NCBI RefSeq assembly: GCF_019431355.1 | Contig: NZ_CP080269.1 | Location: 2,356,001 to 2,420,000, forward strand | DNA: 64,000 nucleotides | Reading direction: 5' to 3' | From: Paenibacillus sp. R14(2021) | GTDB lineage: Bacteria > Bacillota > Bacilli > Paenibacillales > Paenibacillaceae | Shown: piece by piece, positions 46,188 to 55,328 of the stretch | How positions within the stretch are numbered: position 1 is the first letter of the stretch | Layout of the letters: each line of letters begins with the position of its first letter | The notes under the pieces: model-generated | Databases searched by the model: none | Seen by the model: the letters and a program-made list of their open reading frames with translations, nothing else | Told to the model about the DNA's origin: nothing | Made by a program: the position numbers and the translations under genes

Positions 46188-47990
46188 TTAAACCTCCCCT
46201 TCCGCTACTTGCAGCGGCAGCGCAATCAGAACCGACGTCCCGCTCTCGTCCGAACGGGCGATATGAAGCCCGTACGGCTTGCCGAATATCATCCGCAGCC
46301 GGGTATGCACGTTGTGCAGGCCGATGGACGGCGGTCCGTCCCCGCCTTGCTCCGATCCGTTCGGCGCTTCCGCATCGTCACGCGCGAAAGCGGCATTGTA
46401 GCGCGCCAACCGCTCGCCCGGCATCCCTTTGCCCGTATCGGTAATTTCCAGCACGAACCTGCCGTCCGCTCGTCCGCCCGAAATCCGAATATGGTCGGGG
46501 CGGAGCTTATGCCGGTCATACCCATGCTTGAAGCAGTTCTCCACGATCGGCTGCAGCGCGAACCGAACTGCCGGTACGGAAGCCGCCAGTTCCCTGTCGA
46601 CCTCGACCGCGTACGTGAACGAAGGATAGCGTTCGGCCTGAATCGAGAGGTACGCTTCGATATGCCGGATTTCGTCGGCAAGGAAGACGTTCCCGCTCGG
46701 ATGCTGCACGTTATAGCGGAACATGTCACCGAGCGATCCGATCATCGTGCTGATCTTGTCATTGCCTTCCACGATCGCATTGGAATTAATGAATTCAAGC
46801 GTATTGTACAGAAAATGCGGATTGATCTGCGCCTGCATCGCATGCAGAAGCGATTCCTTCTGCTTTACCTCAAGCTCCTTCTCGCGCAGCTCCGATACGT
46901 GCACGATTTCGACGAGCCGTTTGATTTCCTCGACCATCTTATTGAAACCGCGGAACAGACTGCCGATTTCCTGACCGCCTTCGTCCGGCGCCTTGGCGTT
47001 GAAGTCGCCCATCTCGGCGCTCTTCATCAGCCGCAGCAGCTTCACCATTGACTTCGTCATTGAATAGACGACGACGCTCGCGGCCAGCATCGAGAGCAGA
47101 AACAGCAGCACCAGCACCACGACCGAGATGCGGCTGACGGTCACGATCGACTGGTTCAGCTCCGAGAGCAGCACCTCGGAGATCAGCGTCAGATCGGTGC
47201 GGTCGGAGCGGATGAAGACGATCAGCTTCCGGCCTTCGTCCGTTCGTACGGTGAACGCGCCGCTTTGCTTCGTTCCCATCTCTTGCAGATAATCGGCGGG
47301 AACGACCTTCGGCATCCCCTCGCTCTGCGGATGGTAGATAACCTGATTCTCCGCGTCGGCGACCCAGACGAAGCCCGTCCGCCCCAGCTGGACGTCCTGT
47401 ATGATTTGGACCATCTCGTCGCGCTTCATGTCAACGATCAGCATCCCTTCCTTCATGTTGCTCTGCGGGGGCGTGAATTTCATCGCCATGGCAACGACCT
47501 GATTGCTCGGCGTCGCTTCAAGCCCCATGATCCGGAATTTCCCCGAAGCCTTCAGCCGGGCCAGATAAGACGTATATCGCTGCTCCGCCATCGTAAAGCT
47601 GGAGCTGGAGGTTGCCTTGATCCGGTCCGAGATGAGCGAGATTCCGTAAATATCCGTGCGGTTCATCAGAATGTTCGAGAACAGCTCCTTGTCAATCCGG
47701 TATGACAGCTCGTACCGCTTATAGGGGTCGTCATCTTGATTATTCAGGAAAGCGCCCGTCAAGTCGCTCGCAAGCATCGGCAGCATCGTTCGCTGCACCT
47801 CGGTGAAATACGTCTCGAGATGCGTGTTGACCTGATTTACCATTTGAATGCTGGAATCGACGGCGTTGCGCTCGATGACGTTATACGTCTTCTCGTACCA
47901 AACCCAGCCGATAATCGGAAGCGGAATATAGAGAAATATCATCATGACGAGAATTTTCTTTTGCAGCGACATGTTTCGCAGCCGTTTCAT
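46188..47990 (-). CDS. Sensor histidine kinase, YesM type
   Basis: A 600-residue membrane kinase; ATG 47990 follows GGGGGG at a suitable distance. Segment 1 is residues 12-32, an extracellular sensor (dCache-like, with GRTGFVWVADAENQVIYHP) spans about 33-285, segment 2 is 286-310 and a HAMP domain about 311-365. The His_kinase domain has QAQINPHFLYNTLEFIN with phospho-His392, then an ATP-binding HATPase region (FALQPIVENCFKHGYD, ITDTGKGMPG, GDGPPSIGLHNVHTRL). YesM kinases sense extracellular sugars or cell-wall glycans. It is first in its operon, with a near-cre sequence at 48055-48068 upstream. Confidence 0.92.
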   Translation of the reverse strand: MKRLRNMSLQKKILVMMIFLYIPLPIIGWVWYEKTYNVIERNAVDSSIQMVNQVNTHLETYFTEVQRTMLPMLASDLTGAFLNNQDDDPYKRYELSYRIDKELFSNILMNRTDIYGISLISDRIKATSSSSFTMAEQRYTSYLARLKASGKFRIMGLEATPSNQVVAMAMKFTPPQSNMKEGMLIVDMKRDEMVQIIQDVQLGRTGFVWVADAENQVIYHPQSEGMPKVVPADYLQEMGTKQSGAFTVRTDEGRKLIVFIRSDRTDLTLISEVLLSELNQSIVTVSRISVVVLVLLFLLSMLAASVVVYSMTKSMVKLLRLMKSAEMGDFNAKAPDEGGQEIGSLFRGFNKMVEEIKRLVEIVHVSELREKELEVKQKESLLHAMQAQINPHFLYNTLEFINSNAIVEGNDKISTMIGSLGDMFRYNVQHPSGNVFLADEIRHIEAYLSIQAERYPSFTYAVEVDRELAASVPAVRFALQPIVENCFKHGYDRHKLRPDHIRISGGRADGRFVLEITDTGKGMPGERLARYNAAFARDDAEAPNGSEQGGDGPPSIGLHNVHTRLRMIFGKPYGLHIARSDESGTSVLIALPLQVAEGEV

Positions 47991-48054
47991 AGCATGATCC
48001 CCCCGTGCGTATCCTTTACGCTTGCAAGTCGAATTCAATATAGCCGATTCCGAT

Positions 48055-48068
48055 TGAAAGCGCTATGA
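48055..48068. promoter_or_regulatory. Near-cre sequence upstream of the YesM-type kinase
   Basis: TGAAAGCGCTATGA shares the first twelve positions with the perfect cre at 38329-38342 and misses only the final C. It lies 65 bp before the kinase start, so catabolite control of the two-component/transporter operon is plausible. Confidence 0.5.
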
Positions 48069-48160
48069 TTTTTCGCAGAAAAATCATCTGGGGCAATCGC
48101 ATTCGATCCGACAATCCATGGCAAAGTGCACTCGTATTCTCCGTTATCGTCAAATGAAAA

Positions 48161-48187
48161 AGGGAAGGAGCAGCAGCTCCTTCCCTA
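48161..48187 (-). terminator. Rho-independent terminator of the WG-repeat gene
   Basis: AGGGAAGGAGC pairs with GCTCCTTCCCT around AGCAG-type loop bases, with a T-run on the minus strand. It lies 61 bp past the WG-repeat gene's stop. Confidence 0.85.
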
Positions 48188-48247
48188 ATCTACTTATCGC
48201 GTTACTCTCGTTCAAATCCTGCGCAGGACAAGGAGCCTGCTGCCCGG

Positions 48248-49765
48248 TTAGTTCACGAATTCGCTCTTCCACACGACCTTGCCCGTTCGGTTAATAAGCG
48301 CCTCGCGGGAACGGCCTCCGTCGTCTTCCTTCAGCTGCACGCTTGCCAGCCCGCCTTCAAAATCCCGTGCGCTCTCGAATTGCGGCTCGACGACAATACG
48401 GCCCGCCGTATCCATATACCCCCACAGCCCTTTATACTCGTATGCGATCAGCCCCTGCGACACGCCGTACATCGAGCCGTGCGGCGGCAGCTTAACCTTG
48501 TTTCCGGCGGCATTGATTAACGAAAGTACGATGCCGCCAGCGGTGTTCGCAGTGACGACGGCGAAGTTCTCGCGGAACGCATTCGCACTGTCGAACTGCG
48601 GCGCAATAACCCATTTGCCGGATTTGTCGATATAGCCGCACTTGCCGCCCTTCACCGCCAAGGCGAGCCCGTTCTCCGCAAAGCTGTCCGAATACACCAA
48701 TGTCGGGGCAATGACGAGCTTCCCTCTTGTATCGATAAAGCCTGTTCGCGCAGTCAGCTTGCCGTCGACGCGGACGCTCATTTCGACGGCCGCCAGGCCG
48801 TTCGAGAACGATTGCGTATGCAGGCTGCCGCTGATCGGCGGAATCGCGGTTTGTCCGTTGTGATCAATGTAGAAGGTTTTGTTCCCTTTGACGACTTTGG
48901 CGAGCCCATCCGAGAACGGGTAGGCGCGATCGAACACGATTGGCGCTGGAGCTCCCTTGTCTGTAAGCATTTGACCGTCGCGGTTCACATAGCCGGACCG
49001 GACCCGGTACCCGTAATCGCCTTCCGGGACGAGGTCCATATACGCTGCCATCCCTTCGCTGAAACCGCTCAGCCGGTAATGCGTTGCAGGTACGGCGATC
49101 TTCCCTGTCCGATCCGCGTACCCCTGTCCAAAGTTGTTCTTGTACACCGGCGTCAGCTCGTCATAGCCGAAATCAGACCACCTGAGATTGGACATCGTCA
49201 GCCTCGTCTCGCCCTTGCTGTCTATGTAAGCCGTCTTGCCGTAGCCGATGTTCACGCTGGTCCAATACTGCTCCTCCAGCATCGTCTTCGCGTCCTTCTC
49301 CCCCGGCCGGAGCTCAATCGCGGACGGATTACCGTTCGAGCCTGTGATGACCGTGTAGCCGATATCGGTTAGGATACCGATACAATCCAGCGGCACGAAC
49401 AGCGTGCCGTGAATAAATTCAGGCTCCGCGGCTATCGTTTGCTTGACGCTTCCGTTCAGCACGATTGTCGCCTGTCCGGGATGCAGCGTCACGCTGCCAA
49501 AACCACCCGCCAGCTCCACTTCGTTCACGGTCACCTTCGTAAAGGAATAGCCGAGGCGCTCCGCGACAACGCGCAGCGGGATCATCCACACGCCATGCTG
49601 ATGGATCGGTCCTTCCGGAAACAGCAGATGCTGCCCTTTGTCATAGACGTTGAGCTCATTAGCATGCGCGCTTGCGCCGCCGAAGAGCCATGCGCCCGCC
49701 GCAATGACGGCCGCCGCGGCGGTTAAGCCGGTTCTTCTTAACAATCGTGCTGGATAGCCGTTCAT
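48248..49765 (-). CDS. Secreted stalk-domain / WG-repeat protein
   Basis: A 505-residue exported protein. A signal peptide (about residues 10-34, ending GGASAHA) is followed by a copper-amine-oxidase-like stalk domain (about 38-155: HQHGVWMIPLRVVAERLGYS, GTLFVPLDCIGILTDIG). From about 165 there are six to seven WG repeats with the GY(I/V)D..G pattern (AYIDSKGETRL, GYADRTGKIAVPATHY, FYIDHNGQTAIPP, GYIDKSGKWVIAPQFD, GYMDTAGRIVVEPQFE). Both modules are common in Paenibacillus surface proteins of unknown role, probably binding cell wall or partner proteins. It stands alone, with its own terminator. Confidence 0.88.
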   Translation of the reverse strand: MNGYPARLLRRTGLTAAAAVIAAGAWLFGGASAHANELNVYDKGQHLLFPEGPIHQHGVWMIPLRVVAERLGYSFTKVTVNEVELAGGFGSVTLHPGQATIVLNGSVKQTIAAEPEFIHGTLFVPLDCIGILTDIGYTVITGSNGNPSAIELRPGEKDAKTMLEEQYWTSVNIGYGKTAYIDSKGETRLTMSNLRWSDFGYDELTPVYKNNFGQGYADRTGKIAVPATHYRLSGFSEGMAAYMDLVPEGDYGYRVRSGYVNRDGQMLTDKGAPAPIVFDRAYPFSDGLAKVVKGNKTFYIDHNGQTAIPPISGSLHTQSFSNGLAAVEMSVRVDGKLTARTGFIDTRGKLVIAPTLVYSDSFAENGLALAVKGGKCGYIDKSGKWVIAPQFDSANAFRENFAVVTANTAGGIVLSLINAAGNKVKLPPHGSMYGVSQGLIAYEYKGLWGYMDTAGRIVVEPQFESARDFEGGLASVQLKEDDGGRSREALINRTGKVVWKSEFVN

Positions 49766-50004
49766 AGGTAAGCATCGTCCTCTCTTGAATCATGCTCTTG
49801 CTTATAGGGATAGACGACAACGCCTACTAATATGTTCCAGAGATTGCATATTTTTTCTGTGCGAACCGGTAAACAAAGAGAACCGCCGGAAATTGCGGCC
49901 AACGAGCAATCCGGTCGACTCTGTTTATCGTCAATTGATGAAGGCTAGACGCGTAAGTCCGTCTAAAATTTCCCCGGAAATAATCGACATTGTTTGGCAA
50001 CCAC
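49766..50004. other. Intergenic stretch, no supported gene
   Basis: No frame with a start signal or motif on either strand. It separates the WG-repeat gene from the GntR-type remnant. Confidence 0.45.
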
Positions 50005-50103
50005 GTCTATATTTTCGAGCTTATCGTTGCCGGCGACGGGGACGAAGCCAAGCGCCGCATGGTGGAGCATTTGGAATACGGGGCACGCATATTGGTTCTC
50101 TAG
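50005..50103 (+). pseudogene. C-terminal remnant of a GntR/FadR-type (FCD) regulator
   Basis: Plus-strand codons read YIFELIVAGDGDEAKRRMVE, then HLEYGARILVL and TAG at 50101-50103. This is the last helix pair of an FCD ligand-binding domain (I-x-AGD-x-D-A-RRxM-x-H). No other part of the regulator is present upstream. Confidence 0.5.
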
Positions 50104-50212
50104 AGATTCTTCCGGCTTGCAGGACATGTGCCAATACGGGCATTGCCGGGCAGTCATATCATAGAATAGCAGCTAGAGTTGCTTAGACTATGACGAGGAA
50201 GCTGATGATTGT

Positions 50213-50488
50213 ATGTGCTGCTGGATCGGAACCTGCATCATCGTCAACAACAAGGGCACGATTCTGTTCGGCAACGCCGATACCTTCCCGAGCTTCGATG
50301 ATGATGGTGACGAAGACGATACCGACGAGGCGGAGACCAACGCCGAGACGGATACGCCGGGCAACGGCGTGAATCTTATGGCTCGGCCGCGAGCAGCGTC
50401 AAGAACAAAGAAGCGCGGGCGCGCATCTGGAACACGCCTCGGCGGGAAAAAATCACCCTCCCGCGCAGGCCGTAAACCGCATAAATGA
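50213..50488 (+). CDS. Hypothetical small protein, acidic middle and basic tail
   Basis: A 91-residue frame. GAGGAAGC lies about 15 bases before the ATG at 50213. The start (IGTCIIVNNKGTILFGNADTF) has a strand pattern like the small GerPA/GerPF-type spore proteins. A stretch of Asp/Glu/Thr repeats follows (about 28-50), and the last 35 residues are Arg/Lys/Ser-rich and may be read in a wrong frame. Frames also stay open in other phases here because of composition. I do not assign a function. Confidence 0.4.
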   Translation: MCCWIGTCIIVNNKGTILFGNADTFPSFDDDGDEDDTDEAETNAETDTPGNGVNLMARPRAASRTKKRGRASGTRLGGKKSPSRAGRKPHK

Positions 50489-50504
50489 TGAATATCGTCG
50501 CTCT

Positions 50505-51986
50505 CTACCAAATCGGTTGCAAGATCCACGCATCAAACGCGACCAACTTCGTCTCACCATATCGCGAGAATAGACTTATGCCGAGGCTGTCCGGGTCCGG
50601 ATAGATCCGGTTCGTTATCGTTCTTCGGCCGTCGTTCGCGAACAGCTCGACGGAAGTACGGTCAAGCAGCAGATGCAGCTTCAATCTGCCATCCGCCATC
50701 GGCTCGATCATAACCTCGCTGATGCCTCCGTCGCCATGCCCCGCCTGATTCCGGTCCACGAGCAGCTGTCCGCTGCCGGACCGGTAAGCGACCTCCGTAT
50801 ACTGACGCTCATCCTCTGAACAGCGAAGACGCAGACCGAACTCTTCGGTGCGAGCCTCGCTCACTTCGAATACCGCTATGAGTTCAACCGCGTCGGCCCG
50901 AAGCTCCGGCAGCGGCCGAATCGTATCCCGCTCCAGCAGCTGAGGCTCCAATGCAGTATGTCTGCCTCTTAGCCGAGCCAGCTCAGCAACCGGCTGCATG
51001 GTCAACTCCCCTTGCTCCGTGAGCTTAAGCTCGCGCGGAACCGTCATTGCCCCCATCCAGCCATCCGCTTGCTCAGGCATGGTCGCGCCCCACATGTTCA
51101 TCCAGCCTAACAGAATTCGCCTGCCCATCGAATCAAGCAGCGTCTGCGGCGCATAGAAATCGAATCCGTAATCAAGCCGTTCGGCTCGGACAGGCTTGAA
51201 TTGCCCATTCTCGTAATCCATCGTCCCGGCCAAATACATTGTTTTCACGGCTCCCATATTCATGGGAGAAACGATGAGCACATGCTGCTGCTCACCGAGC
51301 GCGAACATATCCGGGCATTCCCACATATCGCCCATCGTGCCGTCGCTCTGCGCGGCGATGCCCATGTACGCCCAATTGCGCAGATCGGCAGATCGGTACA
51401 GGAATACTTGGCCCCGGCCGTCCTTGCCGCTGCCGACTACCATATACCAGCTGTCGCCGTGCCTCCATACTTTAGGATCGCGGAACCCGGACAAGCCCGC
51501 CTCCGGCGGTGCCGAAATAACGGGCGCCTCTGCCTTCTCGAAGCGGACGCCGTCGCTGCTTACCGCGAGACATTGCACTTCGACCGGCGAATTGCCGTCC
51601 ACATGCCCCGTATAGATCAGAAGCAATCGGCCGTTATCCTCTACCGCGCTGCCGGACCAGCAGCCGTACCCCGATTCTCCCAGGTCGAAGGGCTCCGACG
51701 GCGCAAGCGCAACCGGCAGATGCTCCCATCGGACCAGATCCTCACTCTTGGCATGTCCCCAGTGCATCGGCCCGTTATACGGCTGGCTGGGATCATGCTG
51801 GTAGAATGCATGATATTCTCCATTGAAATAGACAAGGCCATTGGGATCGTTCATCCAGCCGGCGCGCGGCATCAAATGATAACGCAGCCTGTACCTGTCC
51901 TCCTGCTGGGCTGCCGAGGATTGCTTTAGTTGTTCATTCGCGAGCTGAATACGATCACTATGCATTAGCTTTTGTTCCATTCCCAT
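50505..51986 (-). CDS. GH32 beta-fructosidase (sucrose / sucrose-6-phosphate hydrolase type)
   Basis: A 493-residue cytosolic enzyme with GGGAGG before the ATG at 51986. The GH32 motifs are all present: GWMNDPNGLVYF (nucleophile Asp, about residue 47), SGFRDPKVWR (transition-state Asp, about 170) and MWECPDMFAL (acid/base Glu, about 218), with CWSGSAV between. A C-terminal beta-sandwich runs from about 355. It hydrolyses beta-fructosides such as sucrose, its 6-phosphate or fructans. No PTS or transporter gene adjoins it, so the physiological substrate is open. Confidence 0.92.
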   Translation of the reverse strand: MGMEQKLMHSDRIQLANEQLKQSSAAQQEDRYRLRYHLMPRAGWMNDPNGLVYFNGEYHAFYQHDPSQPYNGPMHWGHAKSEDLVRWEHLPVALAPSEPFDLGESGYGCWSGSAVEDNGRLLLIYTGHVDGNSPVEVQCLAVSSDGVRFEKAEAPVISAPPEAGLSGFRDPKVWRHGDSWYMVVGSGKDGRGQVFLYRSADLRNWAYMGIAAQSDGTMGDMWECPDMFALGEQQHVLIVSPMNMGAVKTMYLAGTMDYENGQFKPVRAERLDYGFDFYAPQTLLDSMGRRILLGWMNMWGATMPEQADGWMGAMTVPRELKLTEQGELTMQPVAELARLRGRHTALEPQLLERDTIRPLPELRADAVELIAVFEVSEARTEEFGLRLRCSEDERQYTEVAYRSGSGQLLVDRNQAGHGDGGISEVMIEPMADGRLKLHLLLDRTSVELFANDGRRTITNRIYPDPDSLGISLFSRYGETKLVAFDAWILQPIW

Positions 51987-52114
51987 GTTTATAGAAGCCT
52001 CCCGTTATCCCCTTAAGTATGTTCTGTTACATGTTGCCCAGACAGGCATGAATCCGTTTCCACGTATAGATTCCACTTCCACCCCGCTATTCCTTCCATT
52101 TCGAAGCACAAAAA

Positions 52115-52157
52115 AACTCTCCTTCCAAAGAGCGAGATTCACCCGATGGAAGGAGAG
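52115..52157 (-). terminator. Rho-independent terminator of the FAD oxidoreductase gene
   Basis: CTCTCCTTCC and GGAAGGAGAG form the stem around a 21-base loop, and a run of seven T follows on the minus strand. Confidence 0.85.
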
Positions 52158-52165
52158 CGTTTGGC

Positions 52166-52729
52166 TTATTTCAAAATATCGTGATCCACATAACGTGCCC
52201 CGTTCAGCTCGCTGATGACGTTGATCGCCACTTTCGCGCCGTCACCGGCCGTGATGACCACATGCATGCTTACGCCTGCGCAAGTACCCGCGGCCCAGAT
52301 GCCCGCCACGTTCGTACGGCCGGCAGCATCCGTGTCGAGGATGGTTTTGATCCGCGGCTCCGTACCCGGCTTCGTCTGCAGGCCTGATTTCTCGGCGAAA
52401 TCGAGGAATAGGCCAGAGGCCACAATGACGACGCCAGCCGTTTAGGCGTCGCCGGACTCTGTAAGGATGGTGAAGCCCTCATCCGTCTTCTGAATCTCGG
52501 TGACTTTCGCCTGCACCACTTCGGCGCCGAATTTCTTGGCTTGCCCAATGCCAATATCGACGAGATCCGGTCCCGTCGTCTCCAGGATGCCGTAATAGTT
52601 CTCGATCCATGCTTTCCGTGTCACGCTCTGGTTGCTGTCGATCAGCAGCGTGCTTTTCCCTGCCTTGGCCGTGAACAGTGCCGCGCTGCCTCCAGCCGGT
52701 CCTGCACCGATAATTGCAATTTCAGCCAT
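52166..52729 (-). pseudogene. Short thioredoxin-reductase-like FAD oxidoreductase with one in-frame TAA
   Basis: Codons from 52729 to 52166 form one continuous frame of 187 positions. AEIAIIGAGPAGGSAALF is the FAD loop, SVTRKAWIENYYGILETTG the TrxB-like flavin region, TAGVVIVASG the strand before the second half, and AAGRTNVAGIWAAGTCAG the second FAD motif. The frame is interrupted only by TAA at 52442-52444, between GDA and TAGVVIVAS. No NAD(P) domain or CxxC is present, as in known short TrxB-like proteins. Everything else, including the terminator and GGGAGG ribosome-binding site, looks intact. It may be a recent pseudogene, a base-call error or read-through. Confidence 0.75.
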
Positions 52730-53032
52730 ATGAATTCCTCCCGCAATGAAAGTTGCAAAGCCGGGGCTGCCGGGATCTCTCCCGAATGGCAGCTAATCCC
52801 TTGCGTCTATCATACCTTGATTTGGCAAGGGTTTCAAAGCCATATCTACGCTTGCAATCAGGTCAATAGTGGACTGGCAATGCTCTGGCTGCCGTCTAAC
52901 TTCACGCGGTTGCTAGGGAGAATAAACATACCATTCGCCGACAAACTTGAAGCCGTTCTAGTTTGTTTTTTCATGAATCGAAGCATGATAAGGCTTTCAT
53001 CATCTTTTTCCCCGCGGAACGCCGTTTGGCAA

Positions 53033-53086
53033 TTGACAGGGAAGTCATGACGCGATATATTAAACACTGTTTAAAACATCGTTTAA
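53033..53086 (+). promoter_or_regulatory. Promoter and palindromic operators of the TetR-MFS operon
   Basis: TTGACA (53033-53038), a 17-bp spacer and TATATT (53056-53061) make a near-consensus sigma-A promoter. Directly over and after the -10 are the perfect palindrome TTAAACA-C-TGTTTAA (53060-53074) and a related imperfect one, TTAAAACATCGTTTAA (53071-53086). This is where a TetR repressor would block its own promoter. Confidence 0.8.
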
Positions 53087-53112
53087 CCCTTCGTCTACCC
53101 TTTTGGATCGGA

Positions 53113-53712
53113 GTGATTCCCTCGACGAAAGAAAAAATTCTCGCCGCCTCCCTGGAACTGATCAAATCCGAGGGCATCGAGCACGTCACCATTCGTAAGA
53201 TCGCCGCGCTTGCGGGCACCAACGTCGCGTTGATCAATTACTACTTCGGCTCGAAGGAACGGCTGATCAGCGAAACACTCAAAATCCAGCTGCAATCGTT
53301 CCAGGAAGCCTTCTCCGTTTTCGACGAAATGGACCTGCCGCCTCTTGTCAGACTGAAGAATTTTCTAATGAACTACACCTCGTCGATTCAAGCGCATCCC
53401 GAGCTAATCAAGCGGGTGCTTGGGCAGGAGCAGCTCTTCGAGTCGCAGACCGAGTACGTCGAGTTTCTCAAGAGCCAAGGCATTGAGAAGCTAAGCGCCG
53501 CGATTACCGAAATGATCGGCCCGGCCGAACGGGAAAGAGTGCTGCTCATGATCCAGCAGATCTTCGCAGCTATTCTCTCGCCGATTATCAAGGCTAGCTT
53601 TGCCGAGAAGAACGGGGCGCACAAGGATAAGCAATTCCATGTGACGGCCTCCGTCGAAGAGCAGATCGATCTCTTCTTGGAGCTTTACTTCCACAAATTT
53701 ACCGCTCGATGA
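53113..53712 (+). CDS. TetR-family transcriptional regulator
   Basis: A 199-residue repressor. I choose GTG at 53113 because the promoter at 53033-53061 starts transcripts near 53068, which excludes the longer frame beginning at 52963. The HTH runs STKEKILAASLELIKSEGIEHV, TIRKIAALAGTNVALINYYF and GSKERLI (residues 3-55). The rest is a helical ligand domain (MDLPPLVRLKNFLMNYTSSI, LMIQQIFAAILSPIIKAS). It is 19 bp ahead of an MFS drug exporter in the same transcript, so it probably represses that exporter and itself and is released by a substrate. Confidence 0.85.
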   Translation: MIPSTKEKILAASLELIKSEGIEHVTIRKIAALAGTNVALINYYFGSKERLISETLKIQLQSFQEAFSVFDEMDLPPLVRLKNFLMNYTSSIQAHPELIKRVLGQEQLFESQTEYVEFLKSQGIEKLSAAITEMIGPAERERVLLMIQQIFAAILSPIIKASFAEKNGAHKDKQFHVTASVEEQIDLFLELYFHKFTAR

Positions 53713-53731
53713 GCAGAAAGCAGGCCTCAAC

Positions 53732-55231
53732 ATGTCAGCCCGAACACAAACGAAACCCGCTGCCGGCGACGACAACTTCTCGCTGAAAGCCATTATGCCG
53801 CCGCTCATGGCCATTGTCGTCGGCATGATCATGGTTATTTTGGACAGCACGGTCGTCAATAATGCGATTCCCAAGCTGGTCGAGTATTTCGATACCGACC
53901 TAAAAACCATTCAATGGACGGTAACCGGCTATACATTGGCCCTTTCCGCCGTTATCCCGCTCGCGGGTTGGCTGACGGATAAATTCGGTTCCAAGCAAAT
54001 TTTCTTGACCACGATTACGCTGTTTACGATCGGCTCCCTCCTTTGCGGCATCGCGCAAACGCCGGAACAGCTGGTCATCTTCCGTATTCTTCAAGGTCTC
54101 GGCGGCGGGATGGTATCGCCGATCGGGATGGCCATGGTTTTCAGGCTCGCGCCTCAAGAACGCCGCGGTTCTATAATGGGCATACTCGGCATACCGATGC
54201 TGATGGCACCGGCCTTCGGCCCGATTTTGTCCGGCTGGCTCGTAGAATCCGTCAGCTGGCACTGGATCTTTATCATCAATTTGCCAATCGGCATCATTGC
54301 TTTCATTCTCGGCGTTAAATATTTGCCCAAGTCCAACCGGCAAAAAGCGCCTCATCTCGACGTCATCGGGATGTGCCTCGCGCCGATCGCCTTCTCCATG
54401 CTGGCCTACGGCGTAAGCGAAGGCGGCACGAGCTGGTCGTCGGCATCGGCGATCACGGGCCTTACGGTCGGCGGCATCGCGCTGCTCTCGTTCATCTTCG
54501 TCGAGCTGAGACAGAAGTATCCGCTGCTGGAGCTGAAGGTGTTCAAATCCTCCGACTTTACGCGAAGCATTATTCTTGTGTGGATCGTACAGCTTTCCTT
54601 GTTCGGCACCATGCTGATCGTGCCGCTGTACTTGCAGGGCGTCAAGCATTACTCCGCGCTTGAAACCGGCTGGATTATCATGCCGCAGGCGCTCTGTGCC
54701 GGCATCGGGATGCCGATCAGCGGACGCTTGTTCGACAAAATCGGTGCGAGACCGCTCGCTTTCATCGGCCTCGCCGTCGTCGCGGCCGCAATGTTCATGC
54801 TGTCCGGCGTCTCAACCGATACGAGCCTGTGGGTCATTATCGTCTGCGTCAGCCTGATGGGACTCGGCATGGGCTTCTCCATGATGCCGCTTAACACCCA
54901 CGTCTTGAACTCGGCGCCGCGTCACTTGGTCGGCCGCGTAACGCCGCTCACGACGGCCGCTCAACAGGTTGTCGTTTCCTTTGCGGTAGCAGGTCTGACG
55001 GGCTACCTGACCTCGCAAATCTCCGCCCATGCGGCCGGAGCGGCAAAAGACGCGATTCCGCTGACCGCCGTCGTCGCCGGCTACGGCGATACGTTCTTCT
55101 TGTCCGCCTGCATCGCAACGGTCGGCGTGGCGCTGTCGCTGATTCTGCGCAAGCCGAAGCAGCAAGCGGAAGTCAAGTCGTCCGGCGATGCATCGGATGC
55201 ACCGGATGCATCGATGATGATGGGACACTAA
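53732..55231 (+). CDS. MFS drug exporter, DHA2 (EmrB/QacA) family
   Basis: A 499-residue, 14-segment transporter. VILDSTVVNNAIPKLVEYF (segment 1) is the DHA2 motif D1 with its conserved Asp. GWLTDKFGSKQIFLTT is motif A, ILQGLGGGMVSPIGMAMVFRLAP lies in segment 4 and MLMAPAFGPILSGWLVE is antiporter motif C. The final ~20 residues are an acidic-Ser tail with repeated D-A-P/D-A-S. It is transcribed with the TetR gene and ends at a strong terminator. Substrates are likely hydrophobic or cationic drugs, unspecified. Confidence 0.92.
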   Translation: MSARTQTKPAAGDDNFSLKAIMPPLMAIVVGMIMVILDSTVVNNAIPKLVEYFDTDLKTIQWTVTGYTLALSAVIPLAGWLTDKFGSKQIFLTTITLFTIGSLLCGIAQTPEQLVIFRILQGLGGGMVSPIGMAMVFRLAPQERRGSIMGILGIPMLMAPAFGPILSGWLVESVSWHWIFIINLPIGIIAFILGVKYLPKSNRQKAPHLDVIGMCLAPIAFSMLAYGVSEGGTSWSSASAITGLTVGGIALLSFIFVELRQKYPLLELKVFKSSDFTRSIILVWIVQLSLFGTMLIVPLYLQGVKHYSALETGWIIMPQALCAGIGMPISGRLFDKIGARPLAFIGLAVVAAAMFMLSGVSTDTSLWVIIVCVSLMGLGMGFSMMPLNTHVLNSAPRHLVGRVTPLTTAAQQVVVSFAVAGLTGYLTSQISAHAAGAAKDAIPLTAVVAGYGDTFFLSACIATVGVALSLILRKPKQQAEVKSSGDASDAPDASMMMGH

Positions 55232-55282
55232 AGAATAGCATGCAAGCGATTCGCTCGCTCGGGCGAGCTGCTGGACCCCAAG

Positions 55283-55327
55283 ATGCAAAGAACCCTCGGC
55301 TAATGTTAATGCCGAGGGTTCTTTGCA
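55283..55327. terminator. Strong bidirectional terminator
   Basis: GCAAAGAACCCTCGGC pairs perfectly with GCCGAGGGTTCTTTGC around a 10-base loop. It ends the plus-strand MFS gene and the minus-strand DinB gene, whose stop is two bases away. Confidence 0.92.
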
Positions 55328-55328
55328 T

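Noticed and set aside
50188..50529. Minus-strand 113-codon frame upstream of the GH32 stop
   Set aside because: Ser-rich shadow of the acidic plus-strand frame, overlapping the end of the GH32 gene, with no start signal.
53900..54649. Minus-strand open frame of about 249 codons opposite the DHA2 exporter
   Set aside because: Arg/Asp/Glu-rich shadow of a membrane-protein gene; the exporter motifs on the other strand are unambiguous.
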